A DNA stretch of 27,888 nucleotides from Prevotella sp. UBA1104 (GTDB lineage: Bacteria > Bacteroidota > Bacteroidia > Bacteroidales > Bacteroidaceae), in the NCBI GenBank assembly GCA_002314055.1, contig DCBP01000037.1:4282-32169 (forward strand), given 5' to 3'. Shown piece after piece: positions 23,733 through 27,888 of this stretch. Below the pieces are notes generated by a model that was given only the letters and a program-made list of their open reading frames with translations, had not been told where the DNA came from and did not search any database. Within the stretch, counting starts at the first letter, position 1. Each line of letters starts with the position of its first letter. The translations under genes and the position numbers were made by a program.

Positions 23733-24980
23733 ATGGCAATTGTTAAACCATTTAAAGGATTCAGGCCTCCAAAGGATATAGTTGAAGAAGTAGAATCTCG
23801 TCCGTATGATGTCCTTAATTCAGAAGAGGCGCGTGCAGAAGCTGGCAATAATGAGAAAAGTCTATATCATATTATAAAGCCAGAAATCGATTTCGCTCCA
23901 GGAACTAGCGAATATGATCCTCGCGTATACGAAAAAGCTGCAGAGAATTTTAGTAAATTTAAAGCTAATGGCTGGCTCGTTCAGGACAAAGATGAGCATT
24001 ATTACATTTATGCCCAAACAATGAATGGCAAAACACAATATGGCATCGTTCTTGGAGCCTATGTTAATGATTATCTTACAGGAGTTATAAAGAAACACGA
24101 ACTTACAAGACGTGATAAAGAAGAGGATCGTATGAAACATGTGCGTGTATGCAATGCTAATATGGAACCCGTTTTCTTTGCTTATCCAGATAATGCTAAA
24201 CTGAATTCTCTGCTTGAGAAATATGCGTCAACCAAACCGGAATATGACTTTATTGCTCCTATTGACGGTTTCCGCCATCAGTTCTGGATTGTATCAGCAG
24301 CAGAAGATATAAAGCTCATAACAGATGAATTTGCTTCTATGCCATCGCTTTACATTGCAGATGGTCATCATCGTTCTGCTGCCGCTGCCCTTGTAGGTGC
24401 AGAAAAAGCTAAACAGAACCCGAACCATACAGGTTCTGAAGAATATAACTATTTTATGGCTGTTTGTTTCCAGGCTTCACAGCTTACAATTCTTGACTAC
24501 AATAGGGTCGTAAAGGATCTTAATGGTTATACTTCAACAGACTTCTTGAAAGCTTTGGAAAAGAATTTTATTGTCGAGAAAGAAGGACATGATACTTATA
24601 AGCCAAACAGACTGCATAACTTCTCTATGTATCTTGATGGCGAATGGTATAGTCTTACAGCTCGTGAAGGTACTTATAACCCGAATGATCCTATCGGAGT
24701 GCTCGATGTAGATATTTCAAGTCGCTTGATTTTTAATGAACTACTCGGTATTACAGACTTTAGATCTGATAAACGAATTGATTTCGTTGGCGGATTAAGA
24801 GGACTTGACGAACTTAAACGTCGTGTGGATTCTGGTGAGATGAGGATGGCATTGGCTTTATATCCTGTAACTATGAAACAAATTATGGATATTGCTGATA
24901 GTGGAAAGATTATGCCTCCTAAGGCAACTTGGTTTGAACCGAAATTACGCTCAGGACTTATTGTTCATGAGCTTGAATAA
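23733..24980 (+). CDS. DUF1015 family protein in the serine operon
   Basis: 415 residues, recognised as DUF1015 from the N-terminus (VKPFKGFRPPKDIVEEVESR then PYDVLN), RHQFWIV, and the strongly conserved motif D210-GHH-R214 in YIADGHHRSAAAALV. The family function is unknown. It starts 41 bases after serA and is followed by a strong terminator, so it is the last gene of a serC-serA-DUF1015 unit. The DG[HN]HR...A pattern resembles the ParB/sulfiredoxin-type nucleotide-binding motif found in free-serine kinases, so a role in serine or phosphoserine metabolism is a reasonable but unproven inference. It has no signal peptide or membrane span. Confidence 0.88.
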   Translation: MAIVKPFKGFRPPKDIVEEVESRPYDVLNSEEARAEAGNNEKSLYHIIKPEIDFAPGTSEYDPRVYEKAAENFSKFKANGWLVQDKDEHYYIYAQTMNGKTQYGIVLGAYVNDYLTGVIKKHELTRRDKEEDRMKHVRVCNANMEPVFFAYPDNAKLNSLLEKYASTKPEYDFIAPIDGFRHQFWIVSAAEDIKLITDEFASMPSLYIADGHHRSAAAALVGAEKAKQNPNHTGSEEYNYFMAVCFQASQLTILDYNRVVKDLNGYTSTDFLKALEKNFIVEKEGHDTYKPNRLHNFSMYLDGEWYSLTAREGTYNPNDPIGVLDVDISSRLIFNELLGITDFRSDKRIDFVGGLRGLDELKRRVDSGEMRMALALYPVTMKQIMDIADSGKIMPPKATWFEPKLRSGLIVHELE

Positions 24981-24993
24981 GTAAAACATAAAT

Positions 24994-25035
24994 GGCGTGT
25001 CCTTTTTTGTTACGTTTAGGACACGCCTTTTTATT
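24994..25035 (+). terminator. Terminator of the serC-serA-DUF1015 operon
   Basis: GGCGTGTCC (24994-25002) and GGACACGCC (25019-25027) form a perfect 9-base GC-rich stem, followed by TTTTTATTTT. It ends 22 bases before the next gene's TTG start. Confidence 0.9.
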
Positions 25036-25049
25036 TTAATATTTTAAAG

Positions 25050-25637
25050 TTGGAAGACAAATACAAAACAATATCATCTGATATCGGTGAAGGATTTTAT
25101 AGCGAGAAAAGAAGTAAATTTCTTGCTTTTGCCCATCATATAGAATCTGTAGATGAAGCAAAGGATATTATTGCAGAATACAGAAAAAAATATTATGATG
25201 CGCGTCATGTTTGCTATGCGTATATGCTTGGAGCGGAGAAAAAGGTATTCAAGTCAAATGATGACGGGGAGCCAAGCAGTACTGCAGGTAAACCAATTTT
25301 AGGTCAAATTCTGTCAAACGACCTTACCGACATTTTAATTGTTGTCATTCGTTATTATGGAGGGATTAACCTTGGAACTGGCGGATTAATTGTAGCATAT
25401 CGAACTGCTGCAGCAGATGCGATAGAACACTGTGAAGTGAAAGAGAAATTCATAGAAGAAATAGTGAAATTCTCATTCCCATATGTCATGATGAACGGAG
25501 TTATGAAAATAGTAAAAGTCATGCAGCCACGTATATTGTCCCAATCTTATGACAATACATGTACAATAACATTGTCGATACGAAAGTCAATGGCAGAAGA
25601 ACTGAGAAATAAACTTGACGGTTTGTCATTTTCATAA
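25050..25637 (+). CDS. YigZ/IMPACT family protein
   Basis: 195 residues. The N-terminal IMPACT-type domain (about 10-120) shows ARHVCYAY, the signature DDGEPSSTAGKPIL and the RYYGGINLGTGGLIVAYR block; the C-terminal part (about 135-192) is the smaller ferredoxin-like domain. Family members bind nucleic acids or ribosomes and the eukaryotic IMPACT homologues restrain GCN2; a bacterial role is not settled. The start is a TTG: the frame has no ATG between an in-frame TAG at 25017 and this codon, while TTG-GAA-GAC gives the expected N-terminus (EDKYKTI). It lies immediately behind a terminator with little room for a promoter. Confidence 0.92.
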   Translation: MEDKYKTISSDIGEGFYSEKRSKFLAFAHHIESVDEAKDIIAEYRKKYYDARHVCYAYMLGAEKKVFKSNDDGEPSSTAGKPILGQILSNDLTDILIVVIRYYGGINLGTGGLIVAYRTAAADAIEHCEVKEKFIEEIVKFSFPYVMMNGVMKIVKVMQPRILSQSYDNTCTITLSIRKSMAEELRNKLDGLSFS

Positions 25638-25806
25638 AAAGAGTGTTTTATATAAAATATATGTAATAGTTCTTATCTTGACATTTTTGTAAACTGCATA
25701 TCGCAAAACAAGTTCTAAAATTTATTCTGCTACTTGTTATTGTCAATAAAATATTAAATCACTTTAATAAAATACCCAGAAATAGGTAGAAGTCAAAAAA
25801 TATTTA

Positions 25807-25814
25807 TACCTTTG
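25807..25814 (+). promoter_or_regulatory. -7 box of the NifU-like/GGGtGRT operon
   Basis: TACCTTTG is an exact match to TAnnTTTG, 69 bases before the ATG at 25884. The upstream part of this 246-base intergenic region (25638-25806) shows only A/T-rich DNA and a TTTTATATAAAA palindrome (25646-25657); no gene is seen there. Confidence 0.5.
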
Positions 25815-25883
25815 TATTCGGAATTTGGATAACAATAAATACAATTAAGTGTTTATAAATATATAATACATTATAATAAAATT

Positions 25884-26585
25884 ATGATTTATTCAACAGA
25901 AGTAAAGAACATGTGTGTCGTGGCAAAAGGCCCGAACCACGGACCTGCTCCTATCCCTGAGGAAGGAAAATGGGTTTATGCTAAAGAAATCAAGGATATT
26001 TCCGGCTATACACATGGTGTGGGTTGGTGTGCACCTCAGCAGGGTGCTTGTAAACTGTCTCTTAATATTAAGGACGGTATAATCCAAGAGGCTCTTGTTG
26101 AGACAATTGGTTGTACAGGAATGACTCACTCAGCAGCTATGGCATCTGAGATTCTTCCGGGCAAAACTATTCTCGAAGCTTTAAATACAGACCTCGTTTG
26201 TGATGCTATCAATACAGCTATGCGTGAGCTGTTCTTGCAGATTGTATACGGTCGTTCTCAGAGTGCATTCTCTGAAGGCGGTCTTGCAATTGGTGCGGGT
26301 CTTGAAGATTTGGGTAAAGGACTTCGTTCACAGACAGGTACACTCTATGGCACTGTAGCTAAAGGTACACGTTATTTGGAATTGACCGAAGGTTATATCA
26401 CAAAGCAGTTCCTCGACAAGGACAGCCAGGTTATCGGTTACGAATATGTACATCTTGGCAAGATGATGGAAGCTATCAAGAATGGTATGGACGCAAATGA
26501 GGCTGTGAAGAAATTTACAGGTCGCTATGGGCGTACAACCGCCGAGCAGGGTGTTGTTAAAGCTATTGATCCACGTAAAGAATAA
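25884..26585 (+). CDS. NifU-like iron-sulfur cluster scaffold protein
   Basis: A 233-residue protein with a NifU/IscU-like core. The three scaffold cysteines are visible as C56 (QQGACKLSLNIKDGII), C77 (ETIGCTGMTHSAAMASEI, compare the GC..S.A.SS block of IscU) and C106 (NTDLVCDAIN). Two further cysteines, C11 and C49 (GVGWCAPQQ), are outside the classic set. Residues about 150-233 form an extra C-terminal part (GTVAKGTRYLELTEGYI onward) not present in IscU. IscU-type proteins build 2Fe-2S or 4Fe-4S clusters before transfer. It is translated just before the GGGtGRT gene (17-base gap), so that protein is the likely partner. Which target receives the cluster is not known. Confidence 0.85.
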   Translation: MIYSTEVKNMCVVAKGPNHGPAPIPEEGKWVYAKEIKDISGYTHGVGWCAPQQGACKLSLNIKDGIIQEALVETIGCTGMTHSAAMASEILPGKTILEALNTDLVCDAINTAMRELFLQIVYGRSQSAFSEGGLAIGAGLEDLGKGLRSQTGTLYGTVAKGTRYLELTEGYITKQFLDKDSQVIGYEYVHLGKMMEAIKNGMDANEAVKKFTGRYGRTTAEQGVVKAIDPRKE

Positions 26586-26587
26586 TA

Positions 26588-26594
26588 AGGAGAA
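26588..26594 (+). promoter_or_regulatory. Shine-Dalgarno of the GGGtGRT gene
   Basis: AAGGAGA lies about 9 bases before the ATG at 26603. Such a clear Shine-Dalgarno is uncommon among the genes of this window and suggests strong initiation. Confidence 0.7.
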
Positions 26595-26602
26595 ACAGAA
26601 AT

Positions 26603-27616
26603 ATGATTAGAAAAGTAAGTTACGAAAGTCAGGAGCGTCGCGAGGCGCAGGTTCTTGCAGCTCTCAACGCTGAGGGTATCAAGAGCGTAGAAGAGGCTAA
26701 TCAGATCTGCGAAGACGCAGGTGTTGATCCTTATCAGATGTGTGAGGACACTCAGCGTATCTGTTTCGAGAACGCTAAGTGGGCTTACGTTTGTGGTGCA
26801 GCCATCGCCATCAAGCGTGGTGCAAAAACTGCTGCTGACGCAGCCGAGGCTATCGGCGTAGGTTTGCAGTCATTCTGCATACCAGGTTCTGTTGCCGACG
26901 ACCGTAAAGTAGGTCTTGGACATGGAAACCTTGCTGCTCGTCTTCTTCGTGAGGAGACACAGTGCTTTGCATTCTTGGCAGGTCATGAGTCATTCGCTGC
27001 AGCAGAGGGTGCTATTAAGATTGCAGAGATGGCTAACAAGGTTCGTAAGAATCCACTTCGCGTTATCCTTAACGGACTTGGCAAGGATGCTGCCCAGATT
27101 ATCAGCCGTATCAACGGCTTTACATATGTAAAGACAGAGTTCGACTACTATACTGGTGAGTTGAAGGTTGTAGACCGCATCGCTTATTCTGATGGTCCTC
27201 GTGCAAAGGTTAATTGCTATGGTGCTAACGATGTTCGTGAGGGTGTTGCTATCAACTGGAGTGAAGATGTTGATGTATCTATTACTGGTAACTCAACTAA
27301 CCCTACACGTTTCCAGCATCCTGTAGCAGGAACATATAAGAAAGAGCGTCTTGCTGCTGGCAAGCCTTACTTCTCTGTAGCTTCTGGTGGTGGTACAGGT
27401 CGTACTCTTCACCCAGATAACATGGCAGCAGGTCCTGCTTCTTATGGTATGACCGATACTATGGGTCGTATGCACTCTGACGCACAGTTTGCTGGTTCTT
27501 CTTCAGTTCCTGCTCACGTAGAGATGATGGGCTTCCTTGGTATGGGTAACAACCCAATGGTGGGTGCATCAGTAGCTATTGCAGTGGCTGTAGACTTGGC
27601 ACTCAATAAGAAATAA
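26603..27616 (+). CDS. GGGtGRT family protein
   Basis: 337 residues, named for the motif G262-GGTGRT-268 in SVASGGGTGRTLHPDNMAAG, followed by the conserved block SYGMTDTMGRMHSDAQFAGS and the small-residue C-terminus GMGNNPMVGASVAIAVAVDL. The N-terminal part is cysteine-rich (C36, C47, C54, C64, C92, C121, C205), compatible with metal or Fe-S binding, as is the pairing with a NifU-like scaffold; the GGGTGRT loop could bind a phosphate or nucleotide. No signal peptide is present. Codon choice is strongly biased (GGT, CGT, GCT, CTT, AAG), as in highly expressed genes. The function of the family is unknown to me; I assign none. Confidence 0.9.
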   Translation: MIRKVSYESQERREAQVLAALNAEGIKSVEEANQICEDAGVDPYQMCEDTQRICFENAKWAYVCGAAIAIKRGAKTAADAAEAIGVGLQSFCIPGSVADDRKVGLGHGNLAARLLREETQCFAFLAGHESFAAAEGAIKIAEMANKVRKNPLRVILNGLGKDAAQIISRINGFTYVKTEFDYYTGELKVVDRIAYSDGPRAKVNCYGANDVREGVAINWSEDVDVSITGNSTNPTRFQHPVAGTYKKERLAAGKPYFSVASGGGTGRTLHPDNMAAGPASYGMTDTMGRMHSDAQFAGSSSVPAHVEMMGFLGMGNNPMVGASVAIAVAVDLALNKK

Positions 27617-27636
27617 TATAGAATACGCATAAAAAT

Positions 27637-27671
27637 AATCCCTGTGACTTATTGTCATGGGGATTTTTTTT
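27637..27671 (+). terminator. Terminator of the NifU-like/GGGtGRT operon
   Basis: AATCCCTGTGAC (27637-27648) pairs with GTCATGGGGATT (27654-27665), 12 pairs including two G-T, around a TTATT loop, followed by eight T residues. A textbook intrinsic terminator. Confidence 0.92.
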
Positions 27672-27888
27672 GCTTTCTACTATATAATTTGCCTTAGTTG
27701 CAGCCCAATTTGCAGCCGAAAATGCCATTAAATACTCTTCAGTACAATAAATATTGTATTATTGTGTTAACCATTATAGAAGTTCTTGCATAAAGGACTG
27801 AAAGCAAACAGTAAAGCAAAGGAAATCTAAGGAACTTATTAAAGCTCTTCAAGGTTATCCTTTGTTTTATTACCTTTGTCAATAAAAA
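27672..27888 (+). other. Right-edge intergenic region with a candidate promoter
   Basis: No coding region is seen. An 8-base direct repeat TTGCAGCC occurs at 27698-27705 and 27710-27717. TACAAT-AAAT-ATTGTA (27743-27758) is a short inverted repeat. TACCTTTG at 27871-27878 is an exact -7 box, probably for a gene beginning beyond the window; no -33 element at the usual spacing was found. Confidence 0.4.

Noticed and set aside
25638..25806. Possible small RNA or small gene between yigZ and the NifU-like gene
   Set aside because: Only A/T-rich DNA is seen, with no promoter-terminator pair or conserved-looking frame.
27698..27717. TTGCAGCC direct repeat as a possible attachment site
   Set aside because: There is no integrase or tRNA nearby and the repeat is only eight bases.

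Overview
The window reads as a chromosomal housekeeping segment of a Bacteroidota bacterium, most likely order Bacteroidales and close to Prevotella/Bacteroides. The pointers are promoter -7 boxes of the TAnnTTTG type in front of many genes, few Shine-Dalgarno sequences, AT-rich intergenic DNA, a DUF4491 membrane protein, a short SerA with Lys in place of the catalytic His, and a dipeptidyl peptidase III with the same HECLGH zinc-site geometry as the Bacteroides enzyme. I see no insertion sequence, prophage, CRISPR array, rRNA or tRNA.

Layout. 399-5550 (+): gyrA, then two paralogous exported TPR proteins separated by a strong hairpin/T-tract. 5645-9715 (-): a gene string read as hisG-hisD-hisC-DUF4491-rlmH, with no hisB. 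A shared promoter region at 9716-9897 drives hisG leftward and a lipoprotein lytic transglycosylase rightward. 11154-14220: a TetR-type regulator divergent from a malic enzyme (maeB type). 14449-17531 (+): a stand-alone AraC-type DNA-binding domain, a cytosolic M49 dipeptidyl peptidase III and an AlkD-like HEAT-repeat protein. 17644-20292 (+): purA-hisS. 20386-21393 (+): a secreted SGNH/CE12-like esterase that ends in what looks like a remnant of a pectin methylesterase domain. 21581-24980 (+): serC-serA-DUF1015. 25050-25637 (+): YigZ/IMPACT-family protein. 25884-27616 (+): a NifU-like Fe-S scaffold protein followed by a GGGtGRT-family protein, a two-gene operon of unknown function.

How it works together. 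The segment combines DNA topology (gyrA), the first steps of histidine synthesis (hisG, hisD, hisC), histidine charging (hisS), adenylosuccinate synthesis (purA), serine synthesis (serC, serA) and malate/pyruvate metabolism (maeB). The least understood parts are the NifU-like/GGGtGRT operon, DUF1015 inside the serine operon, and the tandem TPR pair behind gyrA. Several start codons were moved from the longest open frame to an internal ATG; each case is explained in its entry.
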